A DNA stretch of 64,000 nucleotides from Fibrobacter succinogenes. Lineage in GTDB: Bacteria > Fibrobacterota > Fibrobacteria > Fibrobacterales > Fibrobacteraceae. The notes beneath the pieces were generated by a model. The model saw only the letters and a program-made list of their open reading frames with translations, ran no database searches and was not told the origin of the DNA. Shown piece after piece: positions 40,914 through 49,149 of the stretch (position 1 is the stretch's first letter; every line of letters begins with the position of its first letter). The position numbers and the translations under genes are program-made. The stretch lies in the NCBI GenBank assembly GCA_902779055.1, contig CACZAD010000017.1, positions 37,864-101,863 on the forward strand, given 5' to 3'.

Positions 40914-40946
40914 CGTCATCCTCGAACAGGGTGAGGGGATCCTGTA
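40914..40946. repeat. GTCATCCTC...GGATCC dispersed repeat
   Basis: Short 3' element starting GTCATCCTCGAACAGGGTGA and ending GGGGATCCTGT. It shares both end words with copies near 13975 and 56957 and sits between skp and its terminator. Confidence 0.5.
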
Positions 40947-40963
40947 AATATTATAAATGAACA

Positions 40964-40995
40964 TCCCGCAGTTCAGAGAGCTGCGGGACTTTTTT
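40964..40995 (+). terminator. Terminator of bamA-skp
   Basis: An 8-bp stem TCCCGCAG/CTGCGGGA with a 9-base loop is followed by six T bases. The T run touches the stop codon of the convergent DUF262 gene. Confidence 0.85.
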
Positions 40996-42880
40996 ATTTA
41001 GAGGTTGCTGTAGTGTTTCGTGCGATTTCTTTTTCTAATAAGCTTAACATTTCCTGGTTGTGTTTTTGGGCCAAATCGCGCGTCCATTCATTATTCTTTT
41101 TGGTTATTTGTTCCATTACCATCAATTTAGGGCTTTGCTTAATAATGCTGTTATAACTTATTTTTCCAATGGGGACAATATTTGAAAATCTGGAATTGCC
41201 CGATGTTGTAATTAAAGCCAGGTTTCCAAAAGAATTCAAATCATTATCTTCCCATTTTGTCATTTCAGCGGGATGCTGTGGGAAAAAATGTTCTATTGAT
41301 GTTCTGTACTGATACTGGTAATTGCTGGGAATGTCTACTTTTTGACCATCGACCGAATAGGAATCTCGCCAAAGCAGGTAATCCAAATAGGTAAATACAA
41401 TTCGCTCAATTTGAAAGCCTTTTGAATTTTGATAATCGCTACTACTGATTTTTTCGCAGCAGTATTTTTCGAGAATGTTGGTCAAGTTTGCTTTTTCGTC
41501 TTCCAATAACGTTCGCAATGTGATTGTTATCCAATGCATCATTTTCGGAGATGTGTAGGTAATTCTTAAGCACGCCTCCAATGTGCGGATTTTTCTGGTC
41601 GCATCAGAATCAGCCGCTTCTTTATCGGCGGAATCGCCATTATATGTGCCGTAATATTGCGGCTTTAATGTGTTGTTGCGGGATTCGTCTTTATAAGACT
41701 TGATCCCTTGCAGCATCCATCTTCCTTCTTCTTGATAGTCCTTGTAGTATTCTCGCTTAATGATGTATTTGTCAAATAGATAACGGCACTTCAACATCAT
41801 GAATATGAATTGCTTGGCCGATTCTTCAGAAGACCAGTTGTGTTCGAGAATATCCAGGAATCGTTTGTCATCTAGCCCTTCCTCGTCGCCATTTGAAATT
41901 GCGGCATTGACTTGCAGTAAAAAATTCGGAAATGAGATGATGGATTCGAAGCGTTCCTGTTCTTCTCTTTCTGTCTTCTTTTTTTCGTCTTTAAGTGGAG
42001 CGTTGCTTTTTAAATAATCGATTAATGTGAAGTCTTCATCATTATTTCCCGGGCCATTCTCTTTATTTTCTTTGGTGAGTTTTTTTGCAGCGCTATCGAA
42101 TGAGTCGCAAAGAAGCTCTTCCCAATTTTTGTCAAAAAGGATCTTTCGGGATTCCGTATCAAAATTCATCTGCACATACGAATCCATTAGAGCGCATGCA
42201 TCCCAAATTTTAGCAGCGACTGCTTTTTGATCTTTAATAGCGTTAATGATTCTTGCTTTTACAATCTCGTGTGGCTCGAGCTGTTCTCCTCTGGTGTTCA
42301 TTATTTCAAAATAGTGGTTCAAATCGATTCCCTTGGGTACTTGAACGCGGACGATTTTTACTTTTTTGAGTTTTTCTATAAAGTTTTCATAATCGCCGTT
42401 TTCCTTAAAGTTCGACTTGAAGAAATCCGCAATGATTTTGAATCCGTTAATTAATTCTTCCGAAGACCATTCTTTTTCGTCGGATCCGTTTTTCATTCGT
42501 CTGAATGTCTCGTTTGATTTTTCGCGAGCTTCAAATACTAAGGTCCCCTCAGGAATAGATATTTGACAAGAGTGATTTTGTTCTTTAAGTTGCTTGTCTA
42601 AATATAATGACATTAAATAAAGAGTCGTTAATCGTTGTTGCCCGTCAATCACTTCATACCGGTTTGGACCGGACTGATTCACGATGAGGCTTCCTAAATA
42701 GTAGGACTCGGCATCCGGCAATACATCCCTAATGTCTTGGATCAGTCTATCTATCTGGTCTTTTCCCCAGGCATAGTTTCTTTGATAAATTGGAACCACG
42801 TATTCAACATTGTTGAATACCTCATTGACGCTCATCAATTTGGGTTGTTCGATTGTATTTTCGTTTTCTCGACTAGACAT
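40994..42880 (-). CDS. DUF262/DUF1524 protein, GmrSD-like
   Basis: A 628-residue protein with an N-terminal DUF262 domain (VVPIYQRNYAWGKDQIDRL, and DGQQRLTTL at residues 79-87) and a C-terminal DUF1524-type HNH region (SIEHFFPQHP from 528, then LNSFGNLALITTSGNSRFSN). In GmrSD-like type IV systems the DUF262 domain is a nucleotide-binding, ParB-like sensor and the DUF1524 domain cuts modified DNA. The HNH histidine is present as EHFFPQ. It overlaps the upstream DUF262 gene by 8 bases, so the two are translationally coupled. AT-rich composition suggests transfer. Confidence 0.85.
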   Translation of the reverse strand: MSSRENENTIEQPKLMSVNEVFNNVEYVVPIYQRNYAWGKDQIDRLIQDIRDVLPDAESYYLGSLIVNQSGPNRYEVIDGQQRLTTLYLMSLYLDKQLKEQNHSCQISIPEGTLVFEAREKSNETFRRMKNGSDEKEWSSEELINGFKIIADFFKSNFKENGDYENFIEKLKKVKIVRVQVPKGIDLNHYFEIMNTRGEQLEPHEIVKARIINAIKDQKAVAAKIWDACALMDSYVQMNFDTESRKILFDKNWEELLCDSFDSAAKKLTKENKENGPGNNDEDFTLIDYLKSNAPLKDEKKKTEREEQERFESIISFPNFLLQVNAAISNGDEEGLDDKRFLDILEHNWSSEESAKQFIFMMLKCRYLFDKYIIKREYYKDYQEEGRWMLQGIKSYKDESRNNTLKPQYYGTYNGDSADKEAADSDATRKIRTLEACLRITYTSPKMMHWITITLRTLLEDEKANLTNILEKYCCEKISSSDYQNSKGFQIERIVFTYLDYLLWRDSYSVDGQKVDIPSNYQYQYRTSIEHFFPQHPAEMTKWEDNDLNSFGNLALITTSGNSRFSNIVPIGKISYNSIIKQSPKLMVMEQITKKNNEWTRDLAQKHNQEMLSLLEKEIARNTTATSK

Positions 42881-44192
42881 TTTTAACCCCTAAGCCAGAA
42901 TACTTTTCCCAGTTTTCGACGTATCGTTTTAAACGAGTTTCATGTGCCTTTTTCGAGGGCTTTTCCCATTTTGTAGCATCTGGTTTTGATAGTGCGTTTT
43001 CAAATAATTCTTTTGGCTGGTTCATTTGGTTTATTAAGGCAAATAGATTCAGTCCATAATTGATGGTATGGTTGCCTAACGCATATTTGTTAATGGATTC
43101 TTCATACACGCTATATAACGAAATGCGGAGTATGTAAACCCATGAAAATAAATATCGGTATACGGCTTCTGACAATTCCTTCTCGCCAAATCGATCTACA
43201 AAAAACAGCAACACATTGATGAATAAGTTCCTTACAAGTTGATCTCCTCGACCTCCATTGCTAAGCTCAGGGAATTTTTTTTCAATTATTCCATCAATCT
43301 TTTTATATAGTTCATAGTAGTGCAATGTGTAGAAAAAGAACCTTTTCCCGGCGATAAGCGGCTGTGATAATTGAAATTGATTTATCTTCTTTTCTGACAG
43401 AATCTCATAGACATTGCTTTGATTCATCTGTTCTATGTATAGATTTGCCGACTTGTGATAGACAGAAAAATTGTAATTGTTGTTCTTTTTTATTCCTTTG
43501 AAGAAACTGATTTTTTTAGAAGAATAGCCTAGGCCATCCTTTCCTCTAAACCATCGTACAAGTGGGTATAAAACATCTTTGAAAAATGATGCGAGATCGT
43601 CTTGGTTCGTGTCTTCCCATCGGTTTATAAGTGAAGTTTTCTCGGCGACGCTATCATCGTTCATTTCTCTCAGGTGATAGGATTTTAATAAATCATGCGG
43701 AGCCAATTCTTTTCCTCTTGAATTTTGGGAATCGAAGAACTGGAAGGCCTCCTGCTCATTTTGTACGATTATCTTGACGATTGTGCAGTGCTTTTTTAGA
43801 TATTCTTTTAAACCGGATTTTCTTTCGTTGTCCAGGTTTTCGCACAATTGGGACAATGTATTGAAATTTTGCGATATAGCTTTTTTGGACGCTTTACCGT
43901 ATTTTTGTTTCAATAAAGCCGTCGATGAATTTTTATCCAAACAATAGAGTAATAGTGATATTGTTGTTAAACGCTGTTGACCGTCAACAATATCATAAGA
44001 TTTCCCGTTAAAGTATAGAATCACGGATCCGATGCGGTATTCGTCCAATGAATTACTATATGCTTCAAAAACATCCCAGTATAAGGTCGATGCTGATTTG
44101 GCATTCCATGTATAGGGACGCTGGTATTCTGGAAGGCTCAAGGGATATGTCAGTAGATCGCCGATAGATACTATTTGGGGTTCTGTGGTCAT
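42873..44192 (-). CDS. DUF262 protein without nuclease domain
   Basis: A 439-residue partner of the DUF262/DUF1524 gene. The N-terminus has the same layout (LPEYQRPYTWN at 20-30 and VDGQQRLTTISLL at 69-81), but no EHxxPQ nuclease signature was found in the C-terminal half. Within it lie SQNSRGKELAPHDLLKSYHL (family block) and a long helical stretch. The second gene begins inside its end. The pair looks like a sensor plus nuclease arrangement of two diverged DUF262 proteins; substrate and activity are unknown. Confidence 0.8.
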   Translation of the reverse strand: MTTEPQIVSIGDLLTYPLSLPEYQRPYTWNAKSASTLYWDVFEAYSNSLDEYRIGSVILYFNGKSYDIVDGQQRLTTISLLLYCLDKNSSTALLKQKYGKASKKAISQNFNTLSQLCENLDNERKSGLKEYLKKHCTIVKIIVQNEQEAFQFFDSQNSRGKELAPHDLLKSYHLREMNDDSVAEKTSLINRWEDTNQDDLASFFKDVLYPLVRWFRGKDGLGYSSKKISFFKGIKKNNNYNFSVYHKSANLYIEQMNQSNVYEILSEKKINQFQLSQPLIAGKRFFFYTLHYYELYKKIDGIIEKKFPELSNGGRGDQLVRNLFINVLLFFVDRFGEKELSEAVYRYLFSWVYILRISLYSVYEESINKYALGNHTINYGLNLFALINQMNQPKELFENALSKPDATKWEKPSKKAHETRLKRYVENWEKYSGLGVKNV

Positions 44193-44280
44193 TGCTAAAA
44201 TTCCATTTTTTCCAAATATACATCATATAATTGTCTTTTTTTATTACCTTTTCCCATATATCCCACCTACGGAGATCCCT

Positions 44281-44925
44281 ATGCAAAACACACTCCCTGA
44301 TCCGATGACAGTCCATCCGATTGCGGGTTATGACAAAGAAATATACGTGAAGCCGACTCTCAAGAATCCGCAGATTGTCGTGGGTGATTTCACCTACATT
44401 GCCGATAGCGATTTCGAGAGCCACGTGACGCATCTGTATCCGTGGAATGGTGATAAGTTGATTGTCGGAAAGTTCTGCCAGATTGCCTCTGGTGTGGAGT
44501 TCGTGATGAATGGGGCGAACCATCAGATGAATGCGGTTTCGACTTTTCCGTTCTATACATTGCGGGGGTGGAATATGGCGCCTCCTGCTAAAGAAAATAT
44601 GCCGCTCAAGGGCGATACGGTGATTGGAAACGATGTGTGGATCGGACAGAATGCAGTGATTTTGCCTGGCGTGCATATTGGCGACGGGGCGATTATCGGT
44701 GCGAATGCGGTCGTGGGGAGCAACGTGGAACCTTACACGGTTGTGGTGGGGAACCCGGCGCAGTTTATACGCAATCGTTTCGATGAGGAATTGACAGCGC
44801 TTATGCTTCAGTGGAAATGGTGGGATAAGTCCATCGAAGAAATCAATGCGATGATTCCGATTCTCACGAATCCGAACCTGGCTTTTGTCAAGGCGAAAAT
44901 CAAGGAATTCCTTGCGAAACCTTGA
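44281..44925 (+). CDS. Hexapeptide acetyltransferase, Vat/CatB-like
   Basis: A 214-residue left-handed beta-helix acetyltransferase. The hexapeptide repeats IGNDVWIGQNAVILPGVHIG and the catalytic-type stretch NGANHQMNAVSTFPF match xenobiotic acetyltransferases (Vat, CatB). The C-terminal NRFDEELTALMLQWKWWDK block is also typical of that group. It would use acetyl-CoA; antibiotic resistance is possible but many chromosomal relatives act on sugars. GGAGA precedes the ATG, and the longer frame is unsupported. Confidence 0.88.
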   Translation: MQNTLPDPMTVHPIAGYDKEIYVKPTLKNPQIVVGDFTYIADSDFESHVTHLYPWNGDKLIVGKFCQIASGVEFVMNGANHQMNAVSTFPFYTLRGWNMAPPAKENMPLKGDTVIGNDVWIGQNAVILPGVHIGDGAIIGANAVVGSNVEPYTVVVGNPAQFIRNRFDEELTALMLQWKWWDKSIEEINAMIPILTNPNLAFVKAKIKEFLAKP

Positions 44926-45016
44926 TGCATAAGGCTTGCGCCGTAACGGACGGCGAATTGTGCCAAAAAAATATTTCTATATTGGCAATGAAGAAAATAT
45001 GGATTTAAAATAATCC

Positions 45017-45044
45017 CTAATCACTAACCACTAACCACTAATCA
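45017..45044 (+). repeat. Four heptamer repeats CTAA(T/C)CA before ettA
   Basis: Units CTAATCA, CTAACCA, CTAACCA and CTAATCA run tandemly and end 7 bases before the ettA ATG, occupying the place of a ribosome site. No Shine-Dalgarno sequence is visible. A related CTAATCACTAACCA occurs right after the gene ending at 55571. Confidence 0.75.
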
Positions 45045-45051
45045 CTAAAAT

Positions 45052-46662
45052 ATGGCCGAACAAAACAAAGCAGAAAAATTCGTTTTCTACATGTACAAAA
45101 TGACCAAGTCCTATCCGCCTAACAAAGAGGTGCTGAAGGACATTTCTTTGAGCTTCTACTATGGCGGCGAAGCTTGGATTGAACCGGGCCGCACTGCTGG
45201 TTACTTGCCGCAGGAACCGCAGCTGGACCCGAACTTGACCGTCAAGGAAAACGTGATGCAGGCTGTCGCTAAAAAGCAGGCCGTGCTTGACCGCTTCAAC
45301 GAAATTTCCATGAAGTTTGCTGAACCCATGGAAGACGACGAGATGAACAAGCTCCTCGACGAACAGGCAAAGCTTCAGGACATTATCGACGCTCAGGATT
45401 TGTGGAGCCTTGACCGCAACATTGAAATTGCAATGGACGCTCTCCGCTGCCCGCCGGGCGATTGGCCGGTGACAAACCTCTCCGGTGGTGAAAAGCGCCG
45501 TGTGGCTCTCTGCCGCTTGCTCCTCGAAGAACCGGATTTGTTGCTCCTCGACGAACCGACGAACCACTTGGATGCCGAAACGGTTGCATGGCTTGAACGT
45601 CACCTCCGCGAATACAAGGGCTCCGTGATTCTCGTGACGCACGACCGTTACTTCCTCGACAACGTAACGAACTGGATTTTGGAAATCGACCGCGGTCGCG
45701 GCATTCCTTGGGAAGGCAATTACGCCCAGTGGCTGGACCAGAAGCTTGAACGCATGAAGAACGAAGAAAAGGGTGAATCTGACCGTCAGAAGCGCCTTGC
45801 TCGCGAACAGGAATGGGTCAAGCAGAGTCCGAAGGCTCGCCAGGCAAAGAGCAAGGCTCGTCTCAAGGCATACGAAGAACTCTTGGCCGAAGATTCCAAG
45901 GAACAGATCAAGGTGGCTCAGATCCACATTGCCAACGGCAAACGCTTGGGCGATGTCGTCATTCAGGCGGAACATTTGCAGAAGGCCTTTGGCGAAAAGG
46001 TGCTGTTCGACGATTTGAACTTCAGCTTGCCGCGTTCGGGTATCGTGGGCATTATCGGTCCGAACGGTGCTGGTAAGACGACTTTGTTCAAGATGATCAT
46101 GGGCCAGGAAAAGCCGGATGGCGGTACGCTCAAGATTGGCGAAACTGTCGAAATCATCAGTATGGAACAGGGCCGCGAAAGCCTGGACGATTCCAAGACG
46201 GTTTGGGAATCCATCACGGGTGGCAATGACGAAATTTTGGTGGGCGACCGCAAGATGAATGGCCGTGCTTACTGCGGTCTCTTCAACTTCACGGGTGCAG
46301 CCCAGCAGAAGAAACTCTCGCAGCTCTCTGGTGGTGAACGCAACCGCGTGCTTATGGCAAAGAACTTGCAGAAGCCGGGCAACCTCTTGTTCCTTGACGA
46401 ACCGACGAATGACTTGGATATCGAAACGTTGCAGGCTTTGGAACAGGCAATCCTCAAGTTCGCAGGCTGCGCTGTGATCATCTCGCATGACCGCTGGTTC
46501 CTCGACCGTATCGCAACGCACATCCTCGCTTACGAAGGCGATTCGAAGGTCGTGTGGTTCGAAGGCAACTGGAGCGAATACGAAGCTGATCGCCGCAAGC
46601 GCCTCGGCGAAGACGCCGACAACCCGAAGCCGATTAAGTACAAGACACTGACGAGACAGTAA
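45052..46662 (+). CDS. ettA: ABC-F translation factor EttA-like, first Walker A missing
   Basis: A 536-residue ABC-F protein with two ATPase domains; EttA-type members bind the ribosomal E site and gate translation in response to energy status. Both signature motifs are present (SGGEKRRVAL and SGGERNRV), both Walker B motifs (LLLLDEPTNHLD and LLFLDEPTNDLD), and the second Walker A (GPNGAGKT). Compared with E. coli EttA, about 28 residues between FYYG and GEAWIEPG are absent, exactly the part with the first Walker A. The frame is kept, so this is an 84-base loss. Either the protein has a dead first site or the assembly dropped sequence. Heptamer repeats replace the ribosome site. Confidence 0.9.
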   Translation: MAEQNKAEKFVFYMYKMTKSYPPNKEVLKDISLSFYYGGEAWIEPGRTAGYLPQEPQLDPNLTVKENVMQAVAKKQAVLDRFNEISMKFAEPMEDDEMNKLLDEQAKLQDIIDAQDLWSLDRNIEIAMDALRCPPGDWPVTNLSGGEKRRVALCRLLLEEPDLLLLDEPTNHLDAETVAWLERHLREYKGSVILVTHDRYFLDNVTNWILEIDRGRGIPWEGNYAQWLDQKLERMKNEEKGESDRQKRLAREQEWVKQSPKARQAKSKARLKAYEELLAEDSKEQIKVAQIHIANGKRLGDVVIQAEHLQKAFGEKVLFDDLNFSLPRSGIVGIIGPNGAGKTTLFKMIMGQEKPDGGTLKIGETVEIISMEQGRESLDDSKTVWESITGGNDEILVGDRKMNGRAYCGLFNFTGAAQQKKLSQLSGGERNRVLMAKNLQKPGNLLFLDEPTNDLDIETLQALEQAILKFAGCAVIISHDRWFLDRIATHILAYEGDSKVVWFEGNWSEYEADRRKRLGEDADNPKPIKYKTLTRQ

Positions 46663-46731
46663 GGCTTTGCCTTATCGCCTCAGTAGGAAGTAGACAGTAG
46701 GCGGTAGGCAGATCGAGTTAAACGACTATGC

Positions 46732-46761
46732 AAAAAAAGCAGGATTTTATCCTGCTTTTTT
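46732..46761 (+). terminator. Terminator of ettA
   Basis: A 12-bp stem AAAAAAGCAGGA/TCCTGCTTTTTT with a TTTTA loop; the 3' arm supplies the T run. It may serve the convergent gene as well. Confidence 0.85.
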
Positions 46762-46771
46762 AGTTGTTATT

Positions 46772-47110
46772 TTAGAAAGCCCAGAAGATGCCGACGCTGC
46801 CCAAAAACATCATTCCGATTCCTGCGCCAATGGCTATTTTGCTTTCTTTATGATTGTAATTTTCATTATTGACGGTTGTACATCCTATGATCATCAGTCC
46901 AAATCCTGAAATAGCAATGCCGATAGACAATCCACCAACGAGATAGCGAAGCGGCGAAAATTCGGTTTCTGCGTTTTCTTCAGCGAAGCCCGATGCCGCT
47001 ATACTTCGATCTTCTTGCGTTTTCAAAACTAAAGGTGCGTTCAGGGAAACCGCAAAAGAGCTTGTAGCCATCAGTGAGAGACTTAAAATTAATACTGTTA
47101 AAAATTTCAT
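46772..47110 (-). CDS. Small exported membrane protein
   Basis: A 112-residue protein with a signal peptide (MKFLTVLILSLSLMATSSFA) and two hydrophobic segments rich in Gly in the mature part (YLVGGLSIGIAISGFGLMII and IAIGAGIGMMFLGSVGIFW). No family recognised. It is probably an envelope protein. The ATG at 47110 is chosen over the longer frame because it begins the signal peptide. It follows the 112-residue membrane gene at 47160 in the same direction, separated by a terminator-type hairpin. Confidence 0.6.
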   Translation of the reverse strand: MKFLTVLILSLSLMATSSFAVSLNAPLVLKTQEDRSIAASGFAEENAETEFSPLRYLVGGLSIGIAISGFGLMIIGCTTVNNENYNHKESKIAIGAGIGMMFLGSVGIFWAF

Positions 47111-47126
47111 AGATGGAATATACCTA

Positions 47127-47154
47127 AAAACGGGACTCGAACGAGTCCCGTTTT
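47127..47154 (-). terminator. Terminator of the gene at 47160-47498
   Basis: A perfect inverted repeat CGGGACTCG/CGAGTCCCG around AA, flanked by A5 and T4 runs, lies between two co-directional genes. Confidence 0.8.
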
Positions 47155-47159
47155 GTAAT

Positions 47160-47498
47160 TTATTTGTTTTTCTTCCTTGCGGCGATGAGTTCGTCAAAGG
47201 ATTTTTCTTTTTTCTTTAAGCCCATAATTTCGTCAAATTTGTCCGTTTCGTCGCCGTGGTTGTCTTCTTCCGAAAAATAATCGTCGATGTACATATTATC
47301 GGTTTTCTTGAATATGTTCCTTCGTCCGGGAAATTTTCCAAAAACGAAAATACTTATTGCAGAAAAAAGCGAATATGCAAGGAATATGTAGAGTGCTTTT
47401 TTAAAGCCGAAAAGAGGAGTTAGAAAAGCCCCAAATATAAGCCCGCCGGCACTATAAACCGCCCACACGGAGAGTTTGTTTTTCAAATTATCGCTCAT
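47160..47498 (-). CDS. Small membrane protein with charged tail
   Basis: A 112-residue protein: a short basic N-terminus, two transmembrane segments (about 11-31 and 36-54), and a hydrophilic cytoplasmic tail with acidic then lysine-rich character (FSEEDNHGDETDKFDEIM, KKKEKSFDELIAARKK). No family recognised. The second segment ends with FGKFPGRRN. No Shine-Dalgarno sequence is seen before the ATG, so the start is less certain. Its upstream gap carries an unusual inverted-repeat array. Confidence 0.55.
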   Translation of the reverse strand: MSDNLKNKLSVWAVYSAGGLIFGAFLTPLFGFKKALYIFLAYSLFSAISIFVFGKFPGRRNIFKKTDNMYIDDYFSEEDNHGDETDKFDEIMGLKKKEKSFDELIAARKKNK

Positions 47499-47596
47499 AA
47501 AAAGTTGTGTGTTTATGTTTAAGAGTATATGCTAATATACTTTTTTGTGTACTCTGAAGCAAATTGGTGCGAAAAGTGATACGGAAAATGCAGAAA

Positions 47597-47815
47597 TATG
47601 CTACTAAATGGGTGAATTCTCCGTTTTTGTAGCATAATTTTTGGATAAATTAAGCGAAATGTAGGCCGATTTTGAGCTTGTCCGCTGGATTTGTACTACA
47701 AAAAAGGTCAAAATGCGAATTTTGTAGCACGCGAAAAGTGTTTTTATCTATAAATATTGTGGATAAAGTAGAATTTATGCTACTGAAAATGGAAAAATCT
47801 AAAATTAGTAGCATA
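47597..47815. repeat. Array of three 40-bp inverted repeats with CTAC/GTAG arms
   Basis: In the gene-free AT-rich gap 47499-47959, TATGCTAC and GTAGCATA form pairs at 47597/47629 and 47776/47808, both with starts exactly 32 bases apart. A related pair, GTxCTACAAAA (47693) and TTTTGTAGxAC (47720), lies between them. Each unit spans about 38-40 bases and the units are 40-60 bases apart. A further small palindrome GTATA/TATAC is at 47525-47540. The repeat TTGCTTCGTCACGTTGTTCC (47890-47909) with TCGCAATGACG follows at the downstream edge. No gene is seen. Confidence 0.7.
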
Positions 47816-47959
47816 AAATGAACGAAATCGCACTTTGCGTGCATATAAATCGCCCCTGCTAGAGTTTTTTTTACTAAGTTCTAGGCAAGATTGCTTCGTC
47901 ACGTTGTTCCTCGCAATGACGTTGTTCTGTCTACTTCTCACTTCCTGCTGCCAACTGGT

Positions 47960-48604
47960 ATGTTCCATATCTTTAAACATGAGCTTTGTCTGATTTTCCG
48001 GGAACCTCGTTTCTGGATTCCGTTCGTGATTCCGCCGATGATTTTTGCGGTAAGCCAGATGTTGGCCGTGTCGCGTTATGGTGGGCAGGTTATGGCGGGA
48101 ATGGAAGGCTATATGATGCTCTTGCTCGGTTGCCTGATGGCTCCGATGGGTGCTCCTTTGGCGGCGGACTGTTTTGCTGGCGAACGCGAACGCAAGTCGC
48201 TTGAGCTTTTGCAACTTCTGCCGATTAAACCGTCAAAACTGTTCTGGGGAAAACTTTTGGCCGTTATGCCGTTCCCGGTGGTTTTTGCGGTTGTCGTGCA
48301 ACTCGCTTATTGGCTCGGCCGTCCGATGATTCCGAAGGAAACGGCGCTGGCCGCATTTATCGGTGCGGTTTCTGTGGCGCTTGTCGTGAATGCGTTTACT
48401 TTGCTCGTGTCGCTTCGTGCAAAGACTGTGCGTGCGGCGACCCAGAGCGTGCTGTTTCTGGTCGTCCCGATTTTGCTGCTCGTCCAGATGAATTACGAAG
48501 TCTTTTTGGCGGGGCTCACGATTCCGCTGATTACGCTTGCGGTCAGCCTGCTTCTCGTTTTGATTTTCGTGAAAATTGGACTCCGCCGTTTTGTAGAAAT
48601 GTAG
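47960..48604 (+). CDS. ABC-2 type transporter permease
   Basis: A 214-residue membrane protein with about six hydrophobic segments. The pattern FKHELCLIFREPRFWIPFVI at the start, then ERERKSLELLQLLPIKPSKLFWGK in the middle, is typical of ABC-2 or NatB-type permeases. No ATP-binding partner is adjacent, so it may pair with an ATPase encoded elsewhere. The ATG at 47960 is chosen because the preceding frame lies in a repeat. No good ribosome site is visible. Confidence 0.75.
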   Translation: MFHIFKHELCLIFREPRFWIPFVIPPMIFAVSQMLAVSRYGGQVMAGMEGYMMLLLGCLMAPMGAPLAADCFAGERERKSLELLQLLPIKPSKLFWGKLLAVMPFPVVFAVVVQLAYWLGRPMIPKETALAAFIGAVSVALVVNAFTLLVSLRAKTVRAATQSVLFLVVPILLLVQMNYEVFLAGLTIPLITLAVSLLLVLIFVKIGLRRFVEM

Positions 48605-48640
48605 GTGGATTTTAGGGCGGGCGAACCCCCTCTAATTGGA

Positions 48641-48669
48641 GAAGGCTCCCGCAGTTAGCGGAAGCCTTC
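48641..48669 (-). terminator. Hairpin at the 3' end of rnpB
   Basis: On the minus strand GAAGGCTTCCGC pairs with GCGGGAGCCTTC (one mismatch) around a 5-base loop. There is no T run, so it may be a processing hairpin as well as a terminator. Confidence 0.55.
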
Positions 48670-48674
48670 ATTAA

Positions 48675-49037
48675 CGGGTAGTTATAAGCCGGGTTCTGTA
48701 CTCCTTGCGGAGCGATGACCATCTCTCTGGACGAATCGTTACCGACCGCCTCAAGCGACCTACCCGGATATCCAGCTGGCGCGGGCCGCACCAGGTCCTT
48801 GCGGACGGATTCCTGCTTGGTCTTGCACCGGATGAGGTTTACCTAGCCACTCCTGTCACCAGTCGTGCGGTGAGCTCTTACCTCGCCGTTTCACCCTTAC
48901 CCACATTGCTGCGGGCGGTCTATTCTCTGTTGCACTTTCTGTCGCGTTTCCGCGCCTGGACGTTATCCAGCATCATGCCCTGCGGTGCCCGGACTTTCCT
49001 CCAGCCGTGAAGCCGGCGGCCATCCGCTACCCAGCCC
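48675..49037 (-). ncRNA. rnpB: RNase P RNA, bacterial type A
   Basis: The minus strand carries the catalytic RNA that matures tRNA 5' ends. Conserved blocks appear in order: GAGGAAAGTCCGGGC near the 5' end, GGGTGAAACGGCGAGGTAAG, then GAGCTCACC, AGGTAAACCTCATCCGG, GCAAGACCAAGCAGG and, near the 3' end, GGCTTATAACTACCC. GGGTAGCGGATGG at the 5' end pairs with CTACCC at the 3' end. Length (about 363) is normal. Its promoter lies at 49039-49067. Ends are approximate to a few bases. Confidence 0.93.
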
Positions 49038-49038
49038 A

Positions 49039-49067
49039 AATGTAGAAAAAGCGATGGGAATGTGCAA
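49039..49067 (-). promoter_or_regulatory. Promoter of rnpB
   Basis: On the minus strand TTGCAC, a 17-base spacer and TACATT place transcription start at the GGGC that opens the RNase P RNA. Confidence 0.75.
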
Positions 49068-49149
49068 GATGAGAACGCCGGGCCAACTACGTTCTCCCAA
49101 CGGCCTTCACCAGGCTTTCACATGCTCACTATTTTTATATATTGTAATT

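Noticed and set aside
47127..47154. tRNA T-arm-like GGGACTCGAACGAG
   Set aside because: It is half of a perfect terminator hairpin; no acceptor stem or anticodon arm around it.
48705..49010. 101-codon open frame at 48705
   Set aside because: It lies antisense to RNase P RNA, whose conserved blocks explain the sequence.
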